Assembly (NCBI GenBank): GCA_963082975.1
Contig: OY720350.1
Location: 20,926,910 to 20,990,909 of the forward strand
DNA length: 64,000 nt
Direction: 5' to 3'
Origin: Labia minor
Taxonomy: Eukaryota > Arthropoda > Insecta > Dermaptera > Spongiphoridae
Under the pieces are notes generated by a model, which was not told where the DNA came from, made no database searches, and saw only the letters and a list, made by a program, of their open reading frames with translations. How positions within the stretch are numbered: the stretch's first letter is position 1; the number at the start of each line of letters is the position of its first letter. Below, in pieces: positions 24,291-36,242 of the stretch. The position numbers and the translations under genes were made by a program.

Positions 24291-25855
24291 ATCCAGAATA
24301 TTTACATTTAAAATTGATAATTAATAAATAATATAAATTTTTAAAAATCTTTTTAATTTACTCAATAATTCAAATATGAAGCAACGAAGTCTAATAAAGA
24401 GTATTAAAATTATTAATAAAATGTTTTCAAATCTGTTAATTATTTATCAATAAATATTTAATAGTACATCAAAAAATTAACGGAAATTAACGTTATAAAT
24501 TTTATACTATTGCCATTTGACATTTTTCTAAAAATTTGATTAAATGGAACAATTATAATTTATTTTGTATATTTTTTAAATTTAATTTATATAAAGTATA
24601 AAGACATATACAAATAAAAATAAAAAAAAAAAAAAATTAAAAGAGTGCATTTAAAATTTTTAAAATAATGAAACAAAATTACTAATCTATATCTACTACG
24701 TGTATATACAACATGTATTTATATTTTAACCATTTAAATTTACATATTGATTGACGTTGAAAAATTTGTGTTGAGTTAATTTTTAGGAATAACATTTCAT
24801 TCCATTGATAAAAAAGATTTCATTCAATTATAATCCTATTTTAAAAGCCATTTAAATTTGACATTATATATAAGGATATATTAGTACAGAATCATAATTT
24901 GGTATTTCATTAAACACTTAATTATTTGCATTTTATTTTTTATTATATTATAAAATATATTGTAAAATAATTGTCAAGCTAATTAATATTTGTGAAGTCA
25001 TACAAAATAAAATGATTAATAAAATTCAATATTTTATCTTTTAAATTATTACTACATTTATGTAGAAATGAATAGAAAGAAAATGTTATTTTCTACTCGA
25101 TCTATAAAATAATTTTTCCTGTCGTTCAAGTATTTAAATAAACAAAAAGTAAAAAACAAACTCTTTTTTGTAGAAGAAAAACGTTCATCTTTGCTTTCTT
25201 GATTCACTGTCGAGCATTTTATTTCATACATTATACATTTCTATGTATATAAAAAACAAATAAAAAAATGTATTAGAGCCGTTCAAAAAGAATTTAAGTG
25301 AATGGAAAAATTTGAAATTTAGAATATATTGCGTGAAATTTTTTATCAAAATAAAAAAATAAATTATTATAAAATAAAAAGTATTAAAAATACAATTGTA
25401 TTAACTCTTTAATAAATCACAATTGAAAATATATAATGGTAGTAAAAGTATTATTTTTATATTAATAAGATTGATAATTTTGAAAATATATTTGAAATAT
25501 TCATAAAATTCTATCAATATAAATAATATGATAATTATTTGTTTATAATTTTTAATTTAAAATGAATAAAATGTTAAAAAAATTTTCAAAACAAATTTGT
25601 TGTTTTTTTTAAAGAATAAAAAAACATTCTCTAAAAATTTTAATGGAAGATTTATCAATTCCCCTGATTCTTTAAAGACATTTTGTAATATTAATTTATA
25701 TTATTTTTTACTTGTCTTAATAAGTTTTAGTAAAAATCATAATCTATTTTATTTTTCAAAATAATGTTTCTCTAACAAATTTTTGAAAAAAATAAATTAT
25801 CATTACTTTTGATTGTAAATATTGGTGAATGGTTTTAAAAATACTTATATACTTA
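24291..25855. other. AT-rich DNA, no gene seen
   Basis: Almost pure A+T over 1.5 kb; no frame, repeat end or GC patch was noticed. Confidence 0.5.
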
Positions 25856-26115
25856 CAATCATAGGCGTAGAGTGATCTATTATGTTGGGGGGAGGCAGGG
25901 GGGTCTGGGAGGGGGGTCTGGGGGGAAGGTCCGCCCCCCCCCCCCCCCGAAAAAATTTTGACAAAATAAATGATTTATTTATTCATAACGTTTAGGCTAT
26001 ACTTATACGTAATTTAAAGATGTTTTTTTACTTTTGGGTTCTCAGTTACAAAACTAATCTCTTTTAAATTTATTTTTTGCAACTTTTTTTTTTTTTGGGG
26101 GGGGGGAGGCACGTG
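25856..26115. repeat. Repeat with poly-G/poly-C tracts
   Basis: Begins CATAGGCGTAGAGTG and has G-rich runs at 25885-25925 (GGGGGGAGG, GGGGGGTCTGGG), C15 at 25934-25948 and a T12 then G10 run at about 26082-26106. The plus-strand G runs could form a G-quadruplex. It looks like an old interspersed repeat whose two G-rich ends flank an AT-rich centre. The family is not recognised. Confidence 0.5.
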
Positions 26116-26957
26116 TGTTCTATGTTAAAATAAACCATAAAATTCACTTATATTTATATTCTAATAATTTCCTTAGACAGTTGTCAAGGGGATGTTTTTT
26201 TCCCTTTTTAAAACCGTGTAGACATTCTTAATATCTATTGATTTTATTTTATAAGAGCCATGATCTGTCAACTAGAATCATACATTCTCACAGTTATTTT
26301 AAATTTTGTTTTTTTACAAGTTATACCTTATACCCAATTTGTATATTTATTTTTCTCTATGTTTATTTAATATTTATTTATCATTATTAGTGTTTAAAAA
26401 AATATTAAATGTGAATATTTAATATGAATTGCATGTAATATAAATAAATTAATCAGTTATTTTTAAATATTTGGAGATTGTATTATTCTATCCATGTGCT
26501 TATATATATAGAAGAGTATTTCTATTAAAAAAAAAAGAAAAGTAGGAAAGGATTCTTATAAGAAAGAGGAAGGATGGATTAAATTTATTATTTTTGACAC
26601 ACTAGACAGATAATAATAGAGAATCTTGAATAAAATTAGTCACTAGGATAAAAGTGAAAAAAATTTGTTTCTTAGAAACATTAATGGACTACTACTACTA
26701 CTACTACTGGGTGTTATATTTATTTTCGGAATTTCTTGCTCACCAATAGAATAGTTTGCAGGTGAAAGTGATGTTTTTTAAAACTTAAAATAATACATAA
26801 AATAAAAATCATATCTTTGTTATAATTACTGGCTTGAAGTAAAATTTATCCTATATCTTACTTATTTATAAATTATATTTATTTATTTAAGTATTATCGA
26901 TATTAGATTTGTTTATAATAAAGTTTTTTTTTTTTACAATTCACAATACAAAACATA
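26116..26957. other. AT-rich DNA, no gene seen
   Basis: A+T sequence. A short (ACT)n array at 26690-26708 is the only simple repeat of note. Confidence 0.5.
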
Positions 26958-26959
26958 TA

Positions 26960-27798
26960 TCGTCGGTTTGGAAGAATACCGTCACAACTCAAAATTAATA
27001 GATTTCCAGGAAAGGCATTTCAAAATTTGTAAAATATTAAAACAATTATATCTTTACAGTGATAAATAATAGAAACAAACGGTTCTACATATAATTGAGA
27101 AGCATTTTAAACTATGATTTCGATTAATAATTTGTAATTTATGTATACTTACGAACTCTTTTACACCCCCTTATTTAAATATGTAACAGTCTTGCCCAAA
27201 AAATAGTTCGCCTTTTGAATACTGTACAATAATCCAACACAAAATAGGACTTAATTCACCAAAACTATGAAATCAAAATCATGGGACTTTATAAAATGTG
27301 ACACTATTTCATATATGTGACGGTCTTACACAGAATGGCCGTATAAAACTGCGGGAATTACAACTGTTTTAAATGGTTTCTAGTGATTTTAACAGTAGTT
27401 ACAACTTGTGCCTCCAACTAACTAACTAACCTCTGACTTTTGTACGTCCTAGGCAAGGACAACGCCTATCAAGTCGGTTATATCAATGAGGTGTCCTATG
27501 ATCAGTAGAACGGGTCCTCTCAACCTTTACCTTGATTTTCTTGATCGGAGGCGCTACTTTTTCTCAAGTAGCTATTCCCCAGTGTTGATCCCGGAGGCTG
27601 GGTTGACTCCGTCCCATAGACCCCAGCTAGAGATATTTCCTTGCCAGGCCCGAGACTTGAACCCCGGGACCATGTGAATGTGGGTCAGCGAGGCTAGCCT
27701 CTCTTCCACATAATATATTGACAATAAGCAATAGTTTTATATAAAAATCTCAATTATGATAATTTTTGAGTTGTGACGGTATTCTTCCAAACCGACGA
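26960..27798. mobile_element. Tc1/mariner-type non-autonomous element (839 bp) with a nested SINE
   Basis: The left end TCGTCGGTTTGGAAGAATAC continues through CGTCACAACTCAAAA. The right end is the inverse, TTTTGAGTTGTGACGG then ATTCTTCCAAACCGACGA. This gives a nearly perfect terminal inverted repeat of about 37 bp. TA flanks both sides (26958-26959 and 27799-27800), the superfamily's target. No transposase frame is present. A SINE (27429-27710) lies inside in reverse orientation. Assignment rests on TA target and end structure only. Confidence 0.8.
27429..27710 (-). repeat. tRNA-derived SINE, family S2 copy 2 (most complete)
   Basis: Minus-strand reading starts with GAGAGGCTAGCCTCGCTGAC (A-box region). 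The next words are CATGGTCCCGGGGTTCAAGTC with CTCGG, which contain a B box GGTTCAAGTC. The body holds GTAGCGCCTCCGATCAAG and GTAAAGGTTGAGAGG and ends near TAGGACGTACAAAAGTC. It is about 280 bp and lies inside the TA-flanked element, so it inserted later than that element. Confidence 0.75.
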
Positions 27799-27815
27799 TA
27801 AATTAATGTACATTA

Positions 27816-28039
27816 GTGACGGAAAAAAGAGCAAACCTGTATAGTTCAGCGCCTTTCTCAACAGCATTAATATGTGAATCAAAATAAAAGAAATTAATTT
27901 TTAATACCATAACAACATAAAACTGTCAATCATTTAACATTAAATTGGTATTAAAAATTAATTCTTTTTATTTTGATTCACATATTAATGCTGTTGAGAA
28001 ACGCGCTGAACTATAGTGGTGTATTCTTTTTTCCGTCAC
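27816..28039. mobile_element. Palindromic (foldback) MITE, 224 bp, TA target
   Basis: The arms are about 95 bp each. The left begins GTGACGGAAAAAAGAG and includes CAACAGCATTAATATGTG. The right is its inverse, ending CTTTTTTCCGTCAC. Only about 35 bp separate them. TA dinucleotides flank it (27814-27815 and 28040-28041). The element could fold into one long hairpin in RNA or single-stranded DNA. It has no coding capacity. It lies 17 bp from the TA-flanked element before it. Confidence 0.88.
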
Positions 28040-28261
28040 TATATACATAGATTACAGAGGAAACTTAAAACATCAGTGTAACATCCAATGTAATATATTT
28101 ACATTTCAATTCCGATGTATGAAATATTGGCTCTAACTGCACTTATCAAACAATGCATATTAAATTAAGAGCCACTCCATCCAGTCAAGTTACTGTTGTT
28201 TTATCTACTACTAGAGTCTACTACTAGAGTGATAAAACACTATTGAAACCCTTTATTGATT

Positions 28262-28670
28262 TATATCAATCTATCTACCTATCTCTGAGATTCTTCGGAG
28301 ACTCGAAAGATCTTGGCCGCAGCAACCACATTCCTCCAAGTATCCTGAGCTACATCCATCCAACTCCTACTTTGACCCATCTCTGTCACGTCCCTTCCTA
28401 AATTATCCACCCATCGCGTCATTGGTCTTCCAATCGGAAATTTCCCAATCGGTCTCCCCACAAATATATATATTTTTCCAATCTTTCCTCTTACCACGTG
28501 TCCTGCACACCGGAATATTCTTTATTTTAATACTCTAACTATGCATAGAGGTCATGCATTTCCTAATTATGCAGTCTCAATCCCTCCTCTCTTTTTGGCT
28601 CATAAATGCTGCGAAGAATCCTATTTTCAAATACTCTAAATCTACTCTCGTCTCCTAAAGTCATATTTTC
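28262..28670 (-). pseudogene. LINE ORF2 C-terminal fragment, copy L2
   Basis: Minus-strand translation (28497-28279) gives GRPMTRWVDNLGRDVTEMGQ, SWMDVAQDTWRNVVAAAKIF and then a stop. This is the far C-terminus of the same LINE family as copy L1 (GRP..RW.D...RD...MG..WMD.AQDR..WR). The upstream part to 28670 holds the ESRFRVFENRIL-type region in a broken frame. Most of the ORF is missing. Confidence 0.82.
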
Positions 28671-29913
28671 AAAGTACCTAGATATTAAATTCTAAAATAA
28701 AAACAAATTGATATAAATAAACATATTTTTATATTATTTTATATAAATTATATATTATAAGATTTTTTTTCTTAATATCATATATTTTAATTTAATAAAC
28801 ACTTTTCGTGTCACTTGTATGTCTTGAAAGATGCATTAATATGAGAAAAGGTAATTTAACACAGCCGGAAGACCATTTGTTACTTGAAAATTATAATTCA
28901 TTTATTTCTGGTGTTTAATTTTATTGACTAATGGCAAAAATATACCACGAGTTGTTTTTTATTATTATTATTTCATATTTAAAATAAACAAAGCTTTTTA
29001 ATGCCCATTACTTCCAATCTCAGCTGAACAAACCCAGCATTATAAATATATATATATATATATTTAATAAAAGTACAGAAACCAATATTATTTTAGGCGT
29101 TTAAAGTTAATAATAAAAAAGTTATTCGAACCGATATTTGATTAAATAAAAAAAAAGAAGAAATATAAAAAGAAACGTATTTTTTAAACTATAATTATTT
29201 TTTATGGGAAAAAAGTTTAACGAATCGTTTAATTTTTTTTTTAATGCTCTTCTCCCTCATTCACAATCTCACCCTGAAAACTCCCCTTTTTAAGCATAGG
29301 CATCGGATTCACCCCGAGCTTGTTAGCAACCGCAGTGCATCAGATCGGAGACAATTGACCAAGTGGTCCAGAAAAAACATTTTTTATTTTTTTTTAAATT
29401 AATAATAAAGTTGAGGGTGATAAAATGTATATATATATATATATATATAAACAATCCATAAATAAAATAAAATTAATTTAAATTTTAGTTGTTTTATTTT
29501 TAAACTCGTATTATCAAAATAAAAATAAAATTAATTTAAATTTTAACTACGTCATTTACTTAAAATTTATTTAAAATATTATGTTATAATCATTCATTAT
29601 TTTATTATATTCAATTAAATATTCTACTTTTTTTTACATTTCCTTTGATGGGATTATTTAAAAGTTTAACATTTAATTATACAATTAAAAAAAAAATTAG
29701 TAAATTAATTAATTTCTTATATTAATAAATAAAATATTTAACTAATTTTTAAGTCCTCTTTTGTTTTGTTTATTTTTATTAATCATTTACAATTTGAAAT
29801 TTGTATATAATTTTTACTTTATGTTAAAATCTCTATATATATTTATATACGAGTATGTTTAATTCTTAGTTAAGAAAAAAAAAAAAAAAAATTTGTCTGA
29901 TAAAAAAAACAAG
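28671..29913. other. AT-rich DNA with one GC-rich island
   Basis: Mostly A+T, with short (TA)n arrays at 29046-29063 and 29427-29449. A GC-rich island at 29245-29365 reads LGVNPMPMLKKGSFQG on the minus strand (29318-29273) between an AG and a GTGAGA. A 46-nt micro-exon of the downstream gene part is possible, but the acceptor has no pyrimidine tract, so it is not called as an exon. Confidence 0.3.
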
Positions 29914-30440
29914 CTGGAGTGTCTCCACTCGACTATCTCGCATAATTGAATTGGATTAATTAACAAATATTATATTTAAATTAAATTTAATTAATTAAAT
30001 TATAAATTAAAATTAATAAATAATATTTATTAAATCAGCGCGTGTTTGGCTCTGTTGATGGCACCACTTCACGTGCTGGCGCGTTATTTTTTGATTCCGA
30101 TACTTTCAGCGATTCAATCAAGCTGAAATTCTATATATAGCAGTTTTATACAATTTTTAATCAAGTGAAAAACTATCAAACATATATCTTTATTTTTACG
30201 GTCACTTTAGAGGAAAAAAAATCAAAACGTTGTAGGTAATGACCCTCTTCCGGTTGAGCTACATTTCTCAAAAGTTGATAGAAAACTACGAATTTTGAAT
30301 AATGCCCGTATACCAAATTTCATGATTCTAGCTCAAACCGTTTTTGCGTAATCTTGTCTACATTTTTACATACATACATACAAATACACACACACATACA
30401 TTAGTGAAAATGATTCTGGAAACGTATAAAAACATCAATA
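29914..30440 (+). mobile_element. Family A element, copy A5
   Basis: The 5' end CTGGAGTGTCTCCACTCG, subterminal repeat ACTATCTCGC and E-box CACGTG (30070-30075) are intact. So are the TTTCAGCGATTC, CTTCCGGTTGAGC and CCAAATTTCATGATTCTAGC blocks and a (CATA)n(CA)n core (30366-30400). The 3' end is cut short after AACGTATAAAAACATCAA, where a (TA)n run begins, so the terminal hairpin is missing. Confidence 0.82.
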
Positions 30441-31814
30441 TATATATACATATATATATAATCCTATTCCCCTCTTTCCCCCTCCAATATGATTGTCAAG
30501 TATTTATGTAGTGTCTGAGATGGGTGGGATTGAATAGGTGTTTCGTGTTTGTCCTGATCAGTTGTCGGAAGGAACACTTATTTGATTCCACTTATTTCAG
30601 GTAAATAATATTAATTTATTAACTAATGTAAATATGTAAAGTGTAAATAATAAATATCCACTTATTTCAGAATCATTTAAGGTTTCATTTACGAGAAAAA
30701 ACCCTTCCACGTCACCTTCATACATATATATGTGGTTTGTTATGACAAACAAATATATATTCCTATATTTGTATATATATATATATATATTTTTTGAAAA
30801 AGATTTATGTGTTGACAAACACACTGAAGAGCATCAATCAAATTATAATGGATGGGTAACCGACCGGCCCTCTCCTTTCATTTCATCAAATTCACTTTCT
30901 ATATTCCAATTGAATTAATCCTTAATCGAAATGGAAAAAAAGATTAAAAAGAATTGGAAAAAGATTAGAAAGAATTGAAAATGATTTTTCAGTTGAAATT
31001 ATTTCAGTTTCACTTTCCTTATTTTATCATAAACTTGGAAAACAAAAAAAAAAAAAAAAAAAAAAGTAAAATGTTTTAACTGATTTATAAAGATGATTAT
31101 TATTGCTAATATTTTATGATAATATAATATAGGTGTGTAAATGATTGGTATGAAAGGTTAATGAAGTCATGGGAATAGATTATATAGGTATAAAGCCGAG
31201 TTCGGTCTTACGAGTGGATGGAAAGTGAAAGTGATGAAGAGAGGACGTGCACGTTCAATCATTCACCTTTTTTGAATGAAAACCAACGTAAATAAATGAA
31301 CAGATTATAGAAAAATTTTATAAAATATATTCTATTAAATAAAAATACCTTCAAATATTAAATTATCATTGAAATTCATTAAAAAAAAAATTAAATATTA
31401 ATTGTCATTTTGATTATTTAAATTAATATAATTAATAATATTATATATGGTATAGTATTATACAAAAATATAAATAATATAAGAGAATATTAAATATTGG
31501 ATTTTATTATTATTAATACTATAAATTTTTTTTTTGTATTAATAAAATGAAAGATATAAATGGTTTTTAAAGAGAAAAATAGTTTGTTTATTGATTTCGA
31601 TTAATGAATGGGTTGGAATGTTTTTTTTCCTTCCCCCTACTGTTATCTTAATGACACACATGTTAATGAGGTCAAATCAAGATTGACTTTTTTGACCTTC
31701 TTTGATTTTTAAATTATATATATATATAATTAATTTTTAAGAGATTTAATTAATTTTTAAAGAAAGAAAAAAAAAAAAAAAGAAAACAGTTAAGAGGATT
31801 TTAGTAGGTCTTAC
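30441..31814. other. Intron or flanking DNA downstream of exon E5
   Basis: A+T sequence with a run of A (31045-31065). Moderately GC-rich patches at 30465-30560 and 31130-31270 have no open frame. In the gene's sense this lies directly downstream of the E5 splice donor. Confidence 0.5.
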
Positions 31815-32483
31815 CTGAATAGCCGCTTGATTTTCTTTATCCAAAAGAAACTCCATGGATTTGGCGCGAGGATCTCCACAGAAATCAGCAGCATTGGTTG
31901 CCCCCCCGCTGGTGGTGCATTCCCCCCCAACACTTTGACCCACAACGCCACCTCCGTGTGTGATCGTTGACCCGGGGACAATCAACGTCGTTGGATGGTG
32001 ATGATGATGATGATGGTGATGATCACCGGCACCCCCACCTTCTAAGTCGAGGAGACTTCTCGCTTTCGGTTTCGACCCCTGATGGGTGTATGGATGCGCG
32101 ACATTCCCGGCGGCAAGGATTAACGGAGCGTCCAAATCCGTTTCCAGCAGTCCAATTGGCCGGTGCATCGTGTTTTTATAGGAAGGACTCGGGCCCGTTT
32201 GGGCCCCAAGTCGTCGTGGGGACGACGTCGACGATACTGACGACGATGTCGACATCGTCCGGGTGGTGCGCAGGTCTGTTGTTTTGGGGCTGGAGTCGGC
32301 GCGGGGCGGCCCGGGAGGCTGCGGGGGTGGCATCGGGGGACGAGCCACTGGCCCCGAAGACGCCGGTGGTGTCGGTGGTGGTGGATGCAGGGGGATGATT
32401 TGGACGTCGGCATAATCCGCGGATGTCTCCGTTGGGGGATTATTCACGGGAGGAGATACACTCAACGATTTCTCTTTTTTATT
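31815..32483 (-). CDS. Exon E5 of a multi-exon disordered-protein gene (partial)
   Basis: This is the most downstream exon found: 223 codons, phase 0 at both ends. The acceptor is ...TTTCCTTTTGCAG at 32484-32485, and the donor CAG|GTAAGACC starts at 31814. The protein begins NKKEKSLSVSPPVNNPP and contains a Pro-rich stretch (PPPPTPP, PPMPPPQPPGPP) able to bind SH3, WW or EVH1 domains. It also has a Ser-rich run (MSTSSSVSSTSS), a run of nine His and a Gly-rich part. It ends DPRAKSMEFLLDKENQAAIQ, whose last segment is the best candidate for a conserved, ordered motif. GC content is far above the flanking DNA. The frame joins exon E4 without a shift. I do not recognise the family; a scaffold or adaptor role is inference from composition. 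At least one further exon must follow, because the reading frame is open at the donor. Confidence 0.85.
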
Positions 32484-32693
32484 CTGCAAAAGGAAAAAAA
32501 CAGAGAAAAAAAAATGATATCAGTTTCAGCCAATTTAACTCACAATGTTTCAAAATACAAACAACCACAAATACATCCACACTTTTGTTTTAAATCGAAT
32601 AAAAAAAACATTTTTTTTAAAAATTGTAAACATCTACTAAAAGTTCAAAAAAGAAAATAATTATTTATTTTGTTTCAATTGTATGCCTATTAT

Positions 32694-32925
32694 CAGTGGT
32701 TCTCAACCTTTTTTTTTACCGCGGCACACAAAGAAAAAGATAAGTGTAAAAGATTACCCTATTGAAAAAAGTGGTCCCAAAAACGTTTTACTTTTTTTAG
32801 AACCAAATTGAAAAAATTTAGAAAAAAAAAGTCGGAAATGTTGAAGTGCTTCTTTACATTTGTAATAATTTGGAGGCACAATTTGATAATCTCGAGACAC
32901 ACAAAAGTGCATAGGTTGAAAAATA
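32694..32925. mobile_element. Degenerate hAT-like MITE, in an intron
   Basis: The left end CAGTGGTTCTCAACC is a hAT-type terminus. The right side has a decayed inverse, ATAGGTTGAAAAATAAC. The interior (TCGGAAATGTTGAAGTGC, AATAATTTGGAGGCAC) recurs inverted at 34953-35098. The frames inside are incidental. Confidence 0.65.
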
Positions 32926-33655
32926 ACGAAAAACAATTTCAGAAAATTCATGAGAATCTGAATAAACAATTTCCTTTTAAATTTTTTAAAAAATTATATT
33001 TCTAAGTTAAATAAAGAAATTTGACCTTCTAAACACTTACTTTTTAGATTTGTTTTTTTTTTATGTTGATTTAGAAAATTAATCCTTTCCCATAAAATGT
33101 ACTTTATAATAGATAAAAGATAAAACAAAAAACTCAATAATAGATTTTAACTAAAACGATATTTTGTAAAAATAAGAAATGTGATTGATTGCTAGCTTGG
33201 AACTATGATAGAAAGATAATATAAAATTTGATTTAAAGAATTAGAAGATAAAATGGCTTCTGATAGGGACAGTTGAAGAAATGGATTTGTAGCTTACAAC
33301 AATTTTGCCAGTTACTAACATAATAATTAGTCAATATAAAAAATCATTGAGGAATTATTCACATTTTAGGAAAATTATATATAAAAAAATGATAAATAAT
33401 ATTTTATAATTATTTGATAATATGAATTGTGTGTATATTATAAAGAGAGCTTTGGGATACATTCATATTAGGCTTGAAAAATATCTTAATTTATTATTTT
33501 TAAACCATATTTAAAATTTTTTTTTATATTTTCAATGCCATTTGATAAGAAAAAAAAAATCATTTTCTTGATTAATAATTATATAACATTCCATATATAG
33601 TCAAAATATTCGTTAACATTTTTACTCAGTTTCGATTTCATTTATATATAAATTA

Positions 33656-33727
33656 CTAGCTGCTCAGAGCTCCTTCGTCGCTCTTCACATCTAGACGAGG
33701 GCTCCGCCCCCTGTACCCCCCGAGTGT
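33656..33727 (-). mobile_element. Helitron 3' end fragment, copy H2
   Basis: Minus-strand reading is ...GGGGGCGGAGCCCTCGTC, then the hairpin region GAGCGACGAAGGAGCTC, then TGAGCAGCTAG ending at 33656, followed by T. It matches the 3' end of the complete Helitron at 4125-4711. Only about 70 bp remain. It directly abuts a LINE fragment. Confidence 0.75.
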
Positions 33728-34245
33728 CCCTATTCTGAGCTATAACCATCTAACTCCTAACCTGTCCCATCTCTCTCACGTTCCTTCCTACATTGTCCAC
33801 CCTGTTCACAAATGGTCTTCCACACGGACGTTTTCCAATCGAACTCCCCACCAATATATTTTTCCTCTCCCATTCTAGCCATGTGCCCTGCCGATCCCAG
33901 CCTTCTCTATTTTATGACCTATATCTAGAGATGCATAGAGGTCATGCAATTCCTTGTTATGCAGTCTCCGCCATTCCCGGGTGTCCTCATCTTTCTTTGG
34001 TCCATAAATGCTGGGAAAAATCCTATTCTCAAATACTCTGAATCTATTCTCATCTCCCAGGGTTATAGACCATGCCTCCCACCCATATAATACAATTAAT
34101 AATTTAATAATTTTGATCCCCTTTGATAATAATTTCCAGATTGCAACCTCGATTTAAATTCTTTGCAAATATTATTCTCTCTGATACTAATTATTTTGTC
34201 TTATCACTATTAATTTCAAACCCCATCAATTTTCCTGCCCCGATT
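33728..34245 (-). pseudogene. LINE ORF2 fragment, copy L3
   Basis: Minus-strand segments give MGFEINSDKTK and later KNLNRGCN. The FENRI and GP.DE region and C-terminal words (about 34060-33760) follow. They match copies L1, L2 and L4 and cover the thumb and C-terminal part. Frameshifts and small deletions are many, so no continuous protein remains. Confidence 0.72.
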
Positions 34246-34534
34246 AATTTTTTTATGCTACTTTAAATGTTATTAATTTATTTAAAAAAAATCAAAGTAA
34301 ACAAAACAAAAATAAAATGTAAAATTAGCATAACACTAAACTACTATAAAAATAATATTAAAAAATATATTATATATTAAAATCTTACGTGAAAATCCAA
34401 TTATGAGATCAAATTTTCTTAATTAAAATAAATTACTCACATAATCTTAAAAATTAATAGTATTAAATTATAGCCGTAATGTGAATGTTTTCAAAGTTTA
34501 AAAGGCCAATAAGATCAATTGAGATATTGTAAAT

Positions 34535-34590
34535 ATCAATAGATATATAAAAAGATTTTTATCTGCACATTGCTCAGAATTTAAATTACC
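34535..34590 (-). repeat. Fragment of repeat family E
   Basis: TTTTTATCTGCACATTGCTCAG is the inverse of the end of the larger copy at 42337-42695. Confidence 0.6.
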
Positions 34591-34679
34591 GCCAAATTAT
34601 CGCCACCAGCGCCTCTATGATCTAGTATGGTAACTAAACTATTTTTAATTAATTATTCTTTATAATTTTTTTTAAAGTT

Positions 34680-34870
34680 TTTCTAATTCAAAAATCGAAA
34701 ATCGGGCTTCGAGGTCTGGTGGCCAGCCCCTTTGTGCTTCCGTGTAAAAAATTCCAGGTCCCTGCATGCGATAGATTTGGCTGGAGGGCTCGGTCAGACA
34801 GACAGACAGACAGACAGGCAGACACATTACACTTGCTTTTATTATTATAGATATATATATATGTATAACG
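34680..34870 (+). repeat. Repeat ending in a (CAGA)n tail
   Basis: A GC-rich body (GAGGTCTGGTGGCCAGCCCC; GTCCCTGCATGCGATAG) runs into (CAGA)n at 34797-34822 and then TATTATTATAGATATATA. Bodies ending in a CAGA array then an AT-rich end are common at 3' tails of arthropod LINEs or Helitron relatives. Family not determined. Confidence 0.5.
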
Positions 34871-34952
34871 ATTTAACATTATTTGGTTTCTTTTTCTATT
34901 CATTACTTTATTTTTTTCAGCCACCTAAATAAATGTTTTCTATCATATAGAC

Positions 34953-35098
34953 CAGTGATTCTCAACCTATCCACTTTTGTGTGCCTCGAGATTATCAATA
35001 TGTGCCTCCAAATTATTACAAATGTAAAGAAGCACTTAAACATTTCCGACATTTTTTTCTAAATTTTTTCTATTTGGTTCTAAAAAAAGTAAAACGTT
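34953..35098. mobile_element. hAT-like MITE, partial inverted relative of the 32694 copy
   Basis: Starts CAGTGATTCTCAACCTATCC and continues GTGTGCCTCGAGATTATC and GTAAAGAAGCACTTAAAC. These are inverse matches to the interior of the element at 32694-32925. The other end is missing. Confidence 0.6.
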
Positions 35099-36242
35099 TT
35101 TGGATTTATAGATTTTGAAATGACACGATAAAAAATATTCAAAATTGATTTTCAAAAATTACCAGTAAAATATTACAATGAATAAATATACAAATAGATC
35201 AAAATAAATTTAATACTTTATGAAGAAATGCAGAGATTATTCAATATTTATTAGTTTTAATGAAAGAGATACCTAATAGGAAATCAAAAGGAACTTTATA
35301 CACACTTACCCACACATAGATAAACTCAATTTACATTTAGTTATAAGTTCATCGTCAGTATATAATAGTAAATTTCCTTAAACAAAACGTTCAATACCTC
35401 TCAAACAAATAACAACCCCAATTTAATGCAATATTTGCATAAAATAACCTAAAATATAATAAACTATATTGAAGAAAAATAATTGATTGATTAAATTTCT
35501 AAAAAAAATATTAAATAAATAAAATAAAGTCCGAAAAATATCAATACACTACCATTAAAATCTTTTAGTTTTTTAAATAAGAGATCATAATTTTAGAAAA
35601 TATTTCCTTATGTTTTGAATTTATTTTCATATAAAATCTAACTAAAATAGAATACATTAAAACTTTCCTTTAATATTAAATTACCTAAAATTATTATAAA
35701 ATTAAATAAAATACAATTCCTATAATTGGTAGGTATAAAATTTTAAAAGAAAACCAACAAAAGAGAAATAAATAATGGAATATTAAAACTTAAAGAAATA
35801 CTTAAATTTCATAGTTAAGATATTTATAAAAAAAAAATATATGATTAATTATTTGAAAATGTAATTAAAATTGAATCGGTAATTAAAAATTCATTTTCTT
35901 TTTTTTTGAAATATCATTGAAATTGTGTAAATAATTCATAGAAATAAATCATTAAAAAAACAAAAAATAAACAACTGGCGTTTCCTTGATTGATCATAAT
36001 ATATATATATATATATATATACCTATGCAGTGTATTCAAAAACTAAATTAAGCTTAGTGAGTGGTATTCTTTTGTTCTTATCATCGATGGCAATAAAGAA
36101 TTGATAATGTAGTGAAAGTTGTCAACGGATGTAATAATAACAAGGTCGGAAAATAAAATCACCCTTTAAAAAAAAAATATTTATTTTTTTACAGGGTAAA
36201 ATATCAATTATTTTAATATTTAAATATTATTCTGTAAATTAC
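35099..36242. other. Intronic AT-rich DNA, no feature seen
   Basis: A+T sequence within the 12.6-kb intron between exons E4 and E5. It ends with a (TA)n array at 36001-36021. Confidence 0.5.

Noticed and set aside
31967..32398. Plus-strand 143-codon frame opposite exon E5
   Set aside because: It is a shadow of the coding strand; the minus frame joins exon E4 with matching splice sites and phase.
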